This document shows positions 44,275-53,401 of a DNA stretch of 64,000 nt, one piece after another (position 1 is the first letter of the stretch; every line of letters begins with the position of its first letter). The position numbers and the translations under genes are program-made. The DNA comes from Pyricularia pennisetigena (lineage: Eukaryota > Ascomycota > Sordariomycetes > Magnaporthales > Pyriculariaceae), in assembly GCF_004337985.1 (NCBI RefSeq), contig NW_021940932.1:1-64000 (forward strand). Reading direction: 5' to 3'. The notes under the pieces are model-generated. The model made no database searches. It saw only the letters and a program-made list of their open reading frames with translations, and was not told where the DNA came from.

Positions 44275-44610
44275 AGATTTACGACTCCAGCGAGGTGCTC
44301 CAATAATCGAGAATAGAAGGCATACACCCCATCCACAACCATTTTAAACCCACCCGAGCAAGGAATATCAGGAAAAAGAGGCGAGGGAATCCTCTTGTGT
44401 AACGTTCCAAGACCCACCATATGACACCGCTCTCGTGAGACATCATCTTATTACCGTGGCGGCTTAATGGATGCAAGGACAGGAGGTTGGGGTGCCAGTC
44501 ATCCTGCAACTAGACTGGCGACAAATACGTGGTGATAGAGCAGGATGCCTGCGTCAGTTTTCAGTACCAATCTCATACCAGCAGTCGGGAATGTGATTGC
44601 AGTTGAAGCA
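44275..44610 (-). repeat. Repeat Y, second copy (inverted relative to 7870-8300)
   Basis: The reverse strand carries GCAGGATGACTGGCACCCCA, GTTACACAAGAGGATTCCCT-type sequence and CGAGCAAGGAATATC, as at 7990-8200. It lacks about 30 bp present in the other copy. Confidence 0.75.
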
Positions 44611-44939
44611 AAAACAGCATCAGCACGTCTTGGGTTTTCCTATCACAGCTCAGCAGGTAGTCCAGCTCAAAATTAATCGACATGTGTGACCATACAAAGG
44701 TACGGGAGACCAAGCACGTGAAACACTAAGATCCCGAATATAACATGTCTCGCCTAATGGTTTGCTCGCGGGCGTGGCTCGTTCATGTCAAAAGTTGCGC
44801 TGAGGAGCAGACCTTGGGGATACTTGCACCGATGGGATAACGAGGTGGGGAGATAATTGCTCAGGCAACCTGATTGCATGTATAGTTTCGGAAGATCCGT
44901 CCAGGAATAAACAATACACTGACGTTTTCGTTTCTTGCG

Positions 44940-45660
44940 AAGTTCAGAAAAGCACTGGCGTTCACGACGACGCCCCCACTATCCTTACCTCTCAAGACAA
45001 AGACGAGAACGACCAACCCATAAGACGCGACTGATCGACGAGTTTGTTTGGATACATAGAACAGCACTTAACACGCGTAGAGGAGGAGGCAATTATTTAA
45101 AGTGGATCATTTTAGGAGAGAGAGGGGGCCTGGACTGCGTCTATCACGGGACTTGTGAGTTACACAGTTTCTCCTTTGTGGAGGCCTCCTTGTTTACCGT
45201 TCGTTTTTCAAATCGATTGGGCATGATTTGTGTTGCTTGCGGGTGGCGCGTTGTTTTGGTTGTCTATCGACTGAGTGAACAGGGAGCATGTACCCGGTCA
45301 TAAGATGTTCTTTTTCACGGCTGCTTTGGAGCTGCACAATGTGACCATGGGTGCTGAATTCATGGGGTTAAAATGGTATGGAGGTTCTGGACTTTGGGGC
45401 GTGGACGCAGTCACTCTTCGTAGTAGCAGTACTAATCGTTCCAGAGGAAAGTCTTCCCTGGAGGGTCACAGTACCTCTTGAGAACTAACGACAGCCGGAT
45501 GCCAGCTTCTTCACGTCGGCTACACCCATACTCGCTCATGAGGTAATCACACATACGAGTCTTCGGACGACCTTAACGCCGGGCATATTAGCCTGTATGC
45601 CGTCTCCGCCACAATCCAAACAGATACGATCATATCCGGCCGCTGGTTATCCCCGGTTCC
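44940..45660 (+). repeat. Repeat X, second copy (direct relative to 6850-7575)
   Basis: Begins in module R (GACGACGCCCCCACTATCC, AAGACGCGACTGATCGACGA) and continues through GGAGCATGTACCCGGTCATA. It carries about 65 bp extra at 45333-45398 and several substitutions. Confidence 0.75.
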
Positions 45661-46148
45661 TGCGAGCCATGGGTGTGGGCAAGAGGGTGCGAGAGGGGTT
45701 GCACCCTCTCGCCCGGATCCTTCCCATCTAGCGGGGACCAATATTGGTTGGAGATAATAATTACAAGTTTTCCCGACTGCAAGCAGCAAGCGGAAGCACG
45801 AGCGGTAGAGACGTGGTCACGGTCAAGTTAGTCAGGGAGGTTACAGATGGACAGAGAAACAGAAAACGGAAAGGGGGTTACTAGGCGAGCATTTTGGCGC
45901 CACACAACCACAGCTCGATACGGACCAGATGTCGAAACGAAAATTAGGAGTGCAAACATTGACAGCAAAAGTCCCACCACTGAGAGATACCATCACGAGG
46001 ACGATAAGTCTTTGCCTTTAAAAGCTTAATATACCCTTTCCAAAACTCTTGGATTCTTCAGGCACCTTCATAGTACCTTCACAGAATACTTTGAAGAGTC
46101 GGCATATCAATACACCAAACCCATCATTATCCTGTTGGTACGATCAGC
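45661..46148. other. Upstream of the Cys-rich gene, no gene seen
   Basis: GGGTGCGAGAGG and GGTTGCACCCTCTCG form a short imperfect hairpin at 45686-45712. No other structure is evident. Confidence 0.4.
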
Positions 46149-46596
46149 ATGTGTCAAAAAGTTACCAATCTATTTGATTGTGGTCATACCAAAGAACCCT
46201 CCGTGTTGCACCCTAAAGACCCCGAAGACTGCCCAGAAGCCGTACAAGCAAATCGCCACAATGCAAGAACCGGCAAACTTCTTCCTTGCCTAGACCCTCC
46301 AACAACTCGGGCCAACACTGGGGGGTATTGTCAGACCACGAAATGCAAGAAGTGGTATCTCAAACAATATGGCTGGTACTGCTGCCAGTGTCAAACCCAA
46401 ATTGATGGAGCAGATGAACTTGGCAATGTGTATGATACTTGCTTCTGCGAACACTCAATCTGTCGAAAATGTCGATCAGTTGTCTCGTAAGTCATATTTT
46501 TATTCTTCCATTTTTAGGGTTGAACGTAGGCTAATAATTTCAAATAACTCTAGTCAGGAGGACATTAATCACCAACCGCGATATGAGGACTATTAG
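46149..46596 (+). CDS. Small cysteine-rich protein, 126 aa, two exons
   Basis: Exon 1 is 46149-46486 and exon 2 is 46554-46596. The intron of 67 nt is GTAAGT...TCTAG, with TAATA as a possible branch region. The protein opens MCQKVTNLFDCGHTKE and continues with DCPEAVQANRHN, LLPCLD, GYCQTTKCKKWYLKQYGWYC and CQC...DTCFCEHSICRKCRSVV. It has 13 cysteines with CxxC and CxC spacing. There is no signal peptide, so it is likely an intracellular zinc-binding protein rather than a secreted one. Family unknown. A shorter intron using the AG at 46517 is also in frame but would be only 31 nt. Confidence 0.7.
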
Positions 46597-47108
46597 CCGA
46601 ATATGGTTGTCCCGTGCACCTACAGCGAACGCAATCAGCCCCAGGTCAAAGACACTACACAAGCACTCTCGAACCCACCTTGCCACATGCCTTTTCATCA
46701 CTTTCTCGCGTTGCCACACTTTTTAATCAGAAACTTGACCTAACAAGCAAGTCACACTCATTTGCTTCACGTTCCTTAGGCTTGAGCCTGCCAAAGGAAA
46801 CCCACGCATTGTTTTCATATCACGAGTAGTATGACAAACGGTAGGATTCTATCATTTTAAATAGTAAAATATCAAAGACAACGTTCAGAATAGCAATTTG
46901 TTATGTTACCGTGAGAAGTACACAAGTTAATAGACCGCACATATTAAGGCAAAATTGATAGTCACACATTGGCTAATATCAAATTACTTCAGGCCTTGAA
47001 ATCTTTTCATTATAGCACAAGCGACTTTGTGTCATGGTAATGCAAAATTGAAGTCTGCCGCTGGCCCCTTTTTAGTTGGTCGCCTCTGTCCGCCTCTGGA
47101 ATACATCT
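46597..47108. other. Spacer, no gene seen
   Basis: AT-rich 3' flank shared by two convergent genes. Confidence 0.5.
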
Positions 47109-48173
47109 TCAACCCATGTTACAAAGCCAAACTTGAATCTTATCCAACCCTTCAAGGTCACCTTCCTCTGTTTCACAGTTATCGTGACTAACCCAAGTGT
47201 GAGTGTAGCCGCCGTCAAAGTCAATCAACCACAAGTCATCATTCTTATCAACCAATATGTTGTCAGGTTTTGCATCTCCCCATTGTATCCCAGCCTTGTG
47301 AAGGGTTTGAACGGTCGTTCCCAGTTCTTTGGCCCAGCGCTTGCGAGTTTCCTGGTTGGTTGACCTGGCGATATTCATCAAGGTGCTGGGTGCGGGAGTG
47401 ATTTTGGGCTCAATGTACACCAAGAGCAAACCAGTAATTCGTGTTTGGTCAGGAGTGTCGACATCGACATCGCACACGACACCTTGGAGGCGACAAATGC
47501 GCATATCAGATGGGATTTGACCGGTTGCTAAAGCGTCCGAAATTTTGCGGAAAGTTCTGAGCTCACGAAAAACTGCCGGGAATCCGCGTTCAAAGCCTTT
47601 GAAATGGCAAACAACATCTCCTTGAACAAAAACCTTGGATGGAGGAGATAAAAGCGGATTTTCGCCGGGATTGGTCGAAATTATTTGGACGTCACGTGCT
47701 AAGTACCAATTTGGCACCCACTTGTCCAAATCAAGGCTCTTCCATAATCTCGATTGCCGATATTCTCCGGGAGGCAGGTAAGGATTTTCGTAGTCTCTCC
47801 TTGGTCGAATCTTGCCTTCATCTGCAGTGGCAATCAATAGAAACCACTCAGGGTTAAGCCATTGATGCAATGTGATTGGTGGCATTGGTGGGTCTGGGGC
47901 GAGCGCTGAGATAATTTCGTTGAATGGTTGTGCAAGCTTTTCTGCCTCAGCCTTTCTCGCATCGTAGCCTTCGTCACCACCGTCGTCTTCGTGTTCATTG
48001 GTTTTCAATATCTTGAGCGACTTGTAAAAGTCTGCAAGAAGAATTGGCTCTGCTTCCAACTCAGCGGGTATCCACTGAAGATAGAAAACAGCTCCAGAAG
48101 AGCGCACGATTATTGTGCATTCGTTATCCCTGGTGCTAGTGGTCCAACTGTCAATAACGAATTGTGTCTGCAT
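47109..48173 (-). CDS. Fungal protein-kinase-like protein, 354 aa
   Basis: Single exon from ATG 48173 (MQTQFVIDSWTTSTRDNE) to the stop at 47109. The N-terminal about 200 aa lack known domains. The C-terminal part has a shortened kinase C-lobe. LVYIEPKITP marks the hinge, and GTTVQTLHKAGIQWGDAKPD then NILVDKNDDLWLIDFDGGYT carry the catalytic loop (HRD replaced by QWGDAKPDN, Asp and Asn kept) and the metal motif (DFD instead of DFG). This QWGDAKPDN/LIDFDGGYT form is characteristic of a large fungal kinase-like family of unknown targets. The activation and substrate lobes after it are very short, as usual for the family. The gene looks intact. Confidence 0.8.
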   Translation of the reverse strand: MQTQFVIDSWTTSTRDNECTIIVRSSGAVFYLQWIPAELEAEPILLADFYKSLKILKTNEHEDDGGDEGYDARKAEAEKLAQPFNEIISALAPDPPMPPITLHQWLNPEWFLLIATADEGKIRPRRDYENPYLPPGEYRQSRLWKSLDLDKWVPNWYLARDVQIISTNPGENPLLSPPSKVFVQGDVVCHFKGFERGFPAVFRELRTFRKISDALATGQIPSDMRICRLQGVVCDVDVDTPDQTRITGLLLVYIEPKITPAPSTLMNIARSTNQETRKRWAKELGTTVQTLHKAGIQWGDAKPDNILVDKNDDLWLIDFDGGYTHTWVSHDNCETEEGDLEGLDKIQVWLCNMG

Positions 48174-48269
48174 TGCTGCAATGCTTATTGTTTGTTAATC
48201 GAAAGCGACAACGACAGAAATGATTTCAGAAGTGACAGACCGCAGCCGGTGATAAAAGTCTCCAAAAGT

Positions 48270-48341
48270 CTTTTCTTTTCCTTTCTTTGCTTTTCTTTTA
48301 CTTTCTTTGCTTTTCTTTTACTTTCTTTTCCTTTTAGTCGC
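48270..48341. repeat. Pyrimidine microsatellite
   Basis: Runs of TTTCTTTGC/TTTTCTTTTAC repeat three to four times. It lies about 100 bp upstream of the kinase-like gene and may be its purine-rich 5' UTR on the minus strand. Confidence 0.7.
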
Positions 48342-48514
48342 ACTGACATCAGCTCAGCTTGATGATATCAAGGCTAGCGGGCGTATGAGACGTCGTCTAT
48401 TGCTTTTCAGTCGTAGGTTGGTTGGTGGGACCATTTGTATCTAGGATGTATGCGCACATCCTAAAGGTGGGGTATGTGGAGCACTTTGCCGCGTTTGTCA
48501 GAATTCGCTAGTAC

Positions 48515-48660
48515 ATGGCTTTTCCCTGTTGGCTTGAGCCACGGCATCATCCACAGCCTGGCTCATGGGCAATGTGCCATGCCACCAGTTGTCGACCTTC
48601 TGTTGATAATACTCAATCTGTTCAGCAGTCATGCTGCCATGCACATCGCCTATGCCCCAT
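48515..48660 (-). pseudogene. MTAEQIE-type fragment, copy 2
   Basis: On minus, MTAEQIEYYQQKVDNWWHGT then LPMSQAVDDAVAQ ends after about 43 codons at TGA. It is the inverted partner of 3640-3790. It is open, but there is no evidence that it stands alone as a gene. Confidence 0.5.
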
Positions 48661-48855
48661 CAGAAATCGCGAGGTTAAAGATCTCTTCAACCAGTTGCTC
48701 CAAGCCGTGGCTTTTCTCCATCAGAGTGGAGTCACACATCGAGACATCAAACCTGCGAATGTGATGATTATCCGGCGTGAATCTTTGTCAAGCTGGCCGA
48801 CTTTGATTTGGCATCAGTACCCACCACAAGCCTGGAAGAATTCTGCGGCACTTAA
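48651..48855 (+). pseudogene. Protein kinase catalytic-loop fragment with frameshift
   Basis: On + the frame reads REVKDLFNQLLQAVAFLHQS, GVTHRDIKPANVMI (intact HRD-x-KPxN). After a shift of one base near 48790 it continues KLADFDLASVP and TTSLEEFCGT (DFD in place of DFG, then the activation loop), then a stop. The N-lobe and the rest of the C-lobe are absent. Confidence 0.75.
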
Positions 48856-49059
48856 CCGTCCCATTTCGAGTGCATAGGTTGTACCATTAACCGGAAACAA
48901 CAAGACCGCAATCCGCTCCCGAATCCAGGCCAATGATATACATCTGAGCGCTCGGGACGTTCGGCAAGATAACGGACACAAATTCGTCGTTACTCGGCGG
49001 CAAAGGGTGTCCATGGGCCCAGATTCAGCTTGAATGCTACTCAAATTTGTAGTGCGGGT

Positions 49060-49300
49060 AATCTGAGCAGAAGGAAGCGTGATTATATTCGGGTAAAACT
49101 GAACTCGCACTGCAAAGTCCCAAACATCAAAAACAACCTTATGTTCCCTTTGCAGACATCGTGCTTCTTTGCAGAGCCGGGGGAATCGAGGAGGACACGC
49201 AACAACTACTGTTGCAGGCACCTGTGGAGCTGCTACCGGAGAAGCAGCAAAACTATATAGAGGCATCCCTTGTGCGAATGCGCCGGTGAATAAAGATTTT
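49060..49300 (+). pseudogene. R-family C-terminal segment, copy 2
   Basis: Reads GIEEDTQQLLLQAPVELLPE then KQQNYIEASLVRMRR and TGA. It is the closest relative of 5281-5400. The flanking 49300-49500 also matches the spacer after that copy. Confidence 0.65.
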
Positions 49301-49439
49301 CAGCTAGTATAACTTTGCCTTGATTCTGAGCCAGTCAGAGCTGCTTGGGGGGAAAACGGCAGTTGGTAGGCCAAGCTCAAATTAATAAGGTTAAAACGAC
49401 GTAATATTAAGACTATTCTATTCCCAAAAGCTTAGATAT

Positions 49440-49870
49440 ATGACCCGGATATGCTTTAGCCTTCCAAACTTCCCGACTGACTAACGTAGGTGTAGCCACC
49501 GTTTAAATCACGACAAAACTTCTCGCCAGGTTGCCCGTTCTTGATGGAATGCAAGTATTCCTCTGCACGTGAGTCATACCTTATCTTTCCGGTACCGCCT
49601 TGTGTAGCGTGTCTTTCGACGTGGCTCGTGAAATTGTCCTTCCGTTTTACCTGCCTTTGGCATATTGGACAGGTGAACTCAGATATTTTATCATGTGACC
49701 TGCGGTTACCTGATCAGATACCGGCCTTTTGTGATTTTCATCTTCCTTGGAGTGTGATCGTCGTCAGGCATACAGATACTCACTTCTGATGGCGCTGTGT
49801 ATGGCTGGCAAAGCTTGCCCCACAGCTTTTACAACGATGTTTCTTGGCCTCAATCTCACAATCGATTCCG
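49440..49870 (-). pseudogene. C2H2 zinc-finger gene, 3' exons, copy 2
   Basis: On minus, AKKHRCKSCGASFASHTQRH (finger 1) is followed, after several stops in the intron-like part, by FTCPICQRQVKRKDNFTSHV (finger 2) and YLHSIKNGQPGEKFCRDL. The finger 2 / tail part is close to 5613-5850. The N-terminal half of the gene (as at 6004-6609) is absent and replaced by TPR sequence at 49.9 kb. Confidence 0.7.
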
Positions 49871-49929
49871 CCAAGTATGATGCGCTTTGGCTTGCGGCCC
49901 CTTAATTTCCATCTGTTGCTTTACCAATT

Positions 49930-50494
49930 TCAGAAAAGGTCCCTCTTATGAAAACCTGAAATCGGTGCTTAATAAGCGGGGGAAATACGAGGAGGCAGAG
50001 CAGATGCTTCGGACAACGCTGGCGCTTAGAGAAAAGGTGCTGGGCCTAGAAAACCCGGACACGCTTAGTAGTATCAAAAACCTGGTACTGTTACTTCATA
50101 GCCAAGGGAAATACGAGGAGGCAGAGGAGATGCACCAGAAAATATTGGCGCTTATTGTGATGGTGAGGCAAAAAACAAAGGCTTTGCTAGCTTCTACGGG
50201 TCGATCTTGTTCCTGATTGCAGTCGCGTCAGTGGTCCTCAGTGCGCTACAGGTCGTCGTCTCAGTTGGAGAAGATGCTGGGGACGGGTGGCCGATGGGCA
50301 CGGCGCTTTGGATAAGCAGCATAGCTATTATATTGTCATGTGTCATTCTCTCCTTTCCGAGCTTGCTCTTGGTGTATAAAGTGGCAAATGAGTGGAAGGT
50401 TGTTAGTGTAGGGGCGACGGGCGACGGAATGATGTATCTTTCTGCTTGTATTCTAGACATAAATTTAGATACAGCGTACGTAGGCACTAATTAA
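49930..50494 (+). pseudogene. TPR (kinesin-light-chain-type) fragment followed by a two-helix membrane segment
   Basis: Frame 1 has two TPRs, KYEEAEQMLRTTLALREKVL and GLENPDTLSSIKNLVLLLHS plus KYEEAEEMHQKILA. After a shift near 50160 a second frame reads ILFLIAVASVVLSALQVVVS and ALWISSIAIILSCVILSFPS. These are two clear membrane helices of a type seen at the C-terminus of some fungal hypothetical proteins. The parts are from different genes or a broken fusion. No start codon is convincing. Confidence 0.6.
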
Positions 50495-51166
50495 TCTTCC
50501 AAATCTTGTTTTAGTCAGCTTGTTTTTTTCTCTCCCTTTGCTTCGTACCCTTCCAGTCTGTCCATGGCCCCTTGCCCTCTTTCGCTGTGATCAATGTTGA
50601 CCCTCCGGCCCCTTTTCCTGGCACCACATTTACCTACATCGACTAGACTAGAACCAGATCGATCAGGTCAGGCCTACTAAATCCAGGCCCTCTTGCTCAG
50701 GTCCCGTTTGTGGTCCCTATTGGCCCGTGTAGGTCACCGATGTAGCCATAGATCGCGAAACAAAATATGACAGAAGAATCTAGGCACTTGCTCCAGATTC
50801 CTAGTCAAGCTGATAAAGTGATGTTGACTCTGGTTATCGACTAACTTGCATGCGATTTCACTGGTCGGTTATGGAAGCTGCACTTGTATCTGGATACTGA
50901 GTAACAAGCCCTGCCTGACTATTTTCTATGGGCTTCACGCTGTATGCCAGACTTCGACCGTATCTCCGTGTCTCCCTACAACCACGTTGCTAGACTGTGG
51001 CTCGGCTTCTTCTTCTCCCTGGGGCTGGGGTTTTTGTTCAAGCTCGTTTCTAGGATAGCGACGTCCGGCCAGTTCATACTCAAATCGAGCCGAGTTTTCA
51101 TTTTACGACTTGCGTGCGGTGTATTCGGCATTGCACATGCTGGCGCCCACATGACAACATTTTCGT
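50495..51166. other. 3' flank of the 473-aa gene, no gene seen
   Basis: Pyrimidine-rich after 50515. No coding frame stands out. Confidence 0.5.
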
Positions 51167-52588
51167 TCAGTCGAATGGCCACTGTGACTCCACGATGGGC
51201 ACATACGGCCACTCGTCATTTTCCAGCGAAGGGGACAGAGGCTGCGTTTGATCCTGAAGACCTAGTGGCAGTGGCTGTTGTACAATGTCCGAGATGGGGC
51301 TTCTTTCGAAATGCCGCAACTCTGTGCTTGTCTCCGTCCCTGGCGATGCATTCGTCTTGTCCAGATTGGAGGAGCCATCATCGCCCATGAGCCCATGTAG
51401 CTTCCGCGAGGCGTCCATCGTTGCTGCCGCAAACATATCGGCCTCGCTCAGGACTCCACAGGTAGCCTCAGAGGTACCCGCAGCGCTGGTTTGTATCTGA
51501 GCGTTCCCCGCCGGGATATCGCTCTCGGTTTGTAGCGAGACGCGGCGTCTCTTTTTTCGCGGCTGTCGTAGTGAAGCTTCACCTGTTGCAATGATCTCAT
51601 CCTCACAGGATTGTTCTGAGGTAGCGCGACCTCTTTTTGTGTGTTTAGTGGTGGTATAGAGTGAGTTCGCCGTCTTTGCGGTAGTGGAGTTGGAGGCGGT
51701 GCATATGTTGCGTTTACCAGTCCTCGAGTCGGACTGTGCTCTGCGGGGCGAGGGAGTCGTCGCGGGGGTGTATGGGGACTGATCGAATGAGGTTTCGGGA
51801 TCGGATGATGGTGTGCTCGGCGGCTGTGATAATGGCGGCGGATTATTGGCGACATTTCGGGTGGGAATTGATGGATTAGGGACAGTAGCGCCGGCCGGTA
51901 TCGAAACGTCCAATTCGGGGCCAGCAGCTTTGTCTTGTGGCCCGGCCGCCGCGGTGCTGCCCTCGCCAGCGCGCTTTTGGTTTTGGAGTTTTTGGTTCTG
52001 TTTTGCAGCGCGTCGCCGGGCGCCCTCCTCCCGACCCCGCTGCATTCTGGCCCTTTTCTCGCGGTAGTACTCGTCGCGCTCTTTGCGTGCTTCTCGCACA
52101 AATCCGTCGAAAAACCTAACCATACTGTCGAACGACATTGTCTGGATCATGTTGAAAAACCACAGGGAACGGACGTCGGGCGTATCGTTGGTCGACACGG
52201 GCTCGCATGGAGTAGTGACTTCACTGATTCCCGAGCTATTATTGCACTGCTTGCACGTCCATATCCGATTCGAAGGAAGGCCCCTCTTGTCGAATACCAT
52301 CAAGTCCGTCACGTTCTCCCAGACTTCTTCCAACTCGCGCACCCGCTCGTCTCTTCGCTCCTCAAGTCTGGCGTAGAACTCGTCTACATCGTTTGATTCA
52401 TTGGCGCACGAGCGCACGTCGAATAGAAAGGCGTGGGGGTCTTGTATTGGACACGTTCTAGTGTTGAATCGTTCGTGTAGCGTCGTATACAATGCGTTGG
52501 GTTTCAGTTGGAACTTGTGCCATGGCCACTTGCGCCTCGGATGATGCCAATCAGTGAAGATGGTTTCCTGTGGCAGATCGCCGTTCAT
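51167..52588 (-). CDS. Hypothetical protein, 473 aa, with charged coiled coil and NLS
   Basis: Single exon from ATG 52588 (MNGDLPQETIFTDWHHPRRK). Residues about 1-165 look folded: TDWHHPRRKWPWHKFQLKPN, RSCANESNDVDEFYARLEER and a CxxC pair in IWTCKQCNNSS. A Lys/Arg/Glu helix (FDGFVREARKERDEYYREKR) follows. The C-terminal half is Ser/Thr/Pro-rich and probably disordered, with a bipartite basic stretch (LRQPRKKRRRVSLQ) typical of an NLS. No known domain. It is divergent from the kinase gene at 53402, with about 810 bp between. It is uninterrupted, so probably a functional gene. Confidence 0.75.
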   Translation of the reverse strand: MNGDLPQETIFTDWHHPRRKWPWHKFQLKPNALYTTLHERFNTRTCPIQDPHAFLFDVRSCANESNDVDEFYARLEERRDERVRELEEVWENVTDLMVFDKRGLPSNRIWTCKQCNNSSGISEVTTPCEPVSTNDTPDVRSLWFFNMIQTMSFDSMVRFFDGFVREARKERDEYYREKRARMQRGREEGARRRAAKQNQKLQNQKRAGEGSTAAAGPQDKAAGPELDVSIPAGATVPNPSIPTRNVANNPPPLSQPPSTPSSDPETSFDQSPYTPATTPSPRRAQSDSRTGKRNICTASNSTTAKTANSLYTTTKHTKRGRATSEQSCEDEIIATGEASLRQPRKKRRRVSLQTESDIPAGNAQIQTSAAGTSEATCGVLSEADMFAAATMDASRKLHGLMGDDGSSNLDKTNASPGTETSTELRHFERSPISDIVQQPLPLGLQDQTQPLSPSLENDEWPYVPIVESQWPFD

Positions 52589-53401
52589 GGTGAAAGTTTA
52601 TGAATAGCTAGCCGAGTGGCAGGTCTAGCACTCGGTGACCGAGTAGTGATTGATGGAGAAAGCATGGAAGGTTGAAAAGGAAATGCCAGCGGAGTTGGTG
52701 ACGAAATGAAGTGGTGATGTGATGGAGCCAAAATTTAATGGGGCTGGAGATCCACATGATTTCAAGCAAGGATGGTCCGGTCTGTGAGTGTGATTCACGG
52801 TGGTACACTATCGTTGACAGCCAGCCCCACTTTCTTTAGTACTTCTCCAAAGTCCGAAGTATCAATGCTACCTGCAGGCTCACGTGACAAGTCTTCAAGT
52901 TATTCCCATCGCTGAAAGTTGGGGGGGGGGACCAACAGCATCTTATCCAAGCCAAGGAGGTCGTCCACCCAATCGTTCATCCTGCGATGGGGATCCTTTA
53001 AACACTCCCACCGTTGACGGGCGCTTCTGCCTGGCGGCGGCCTTTGGAGGCCGGGTCGTACAGAGGCGGATGAGATCAAATAGGCAATTAACTTGAGCCT
53101 CCTCGTCCTGATTCTGTTTCTTTATCTTCCTTGTTTTTCTTCTTTTTTTTCTCTCCGGTAGTTCTAGTTTTCCCCCCGCCTTTTGCTCATATCTCGTACC
53201 CTCTATCAAGGTCTTGCTTCATATATGTTTCTCATCTCTTCAACTGTTCTTAAAACTTTTTCTTTTTTTTCTTTTTTTTCTTTTTTTCTCTTCACGCCTT
53301 TAACTCATCGAACCTTTGGTCTTTTACTGCCCCTCTCCAACTTCTTCTGCATTTGCAAACTTGTTCTAATTTCACAAATCGTTTTCAAATAACGTGATAT
53401 T
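52589..53401. promoter_or_regulatory. Divergent intergenic region with G9 run and long pyrimidine tract
   Basis: A G9 run lies at 52921-52929. A CT-rich tract of about 180 bp (53125-53300) with several C/T8-9 blocks ends about 100 bp before ATG 53402. Such tracts are common in fungal 5' UTRs and core promoters. No TATA box is obvious. Confidence 0.5.
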
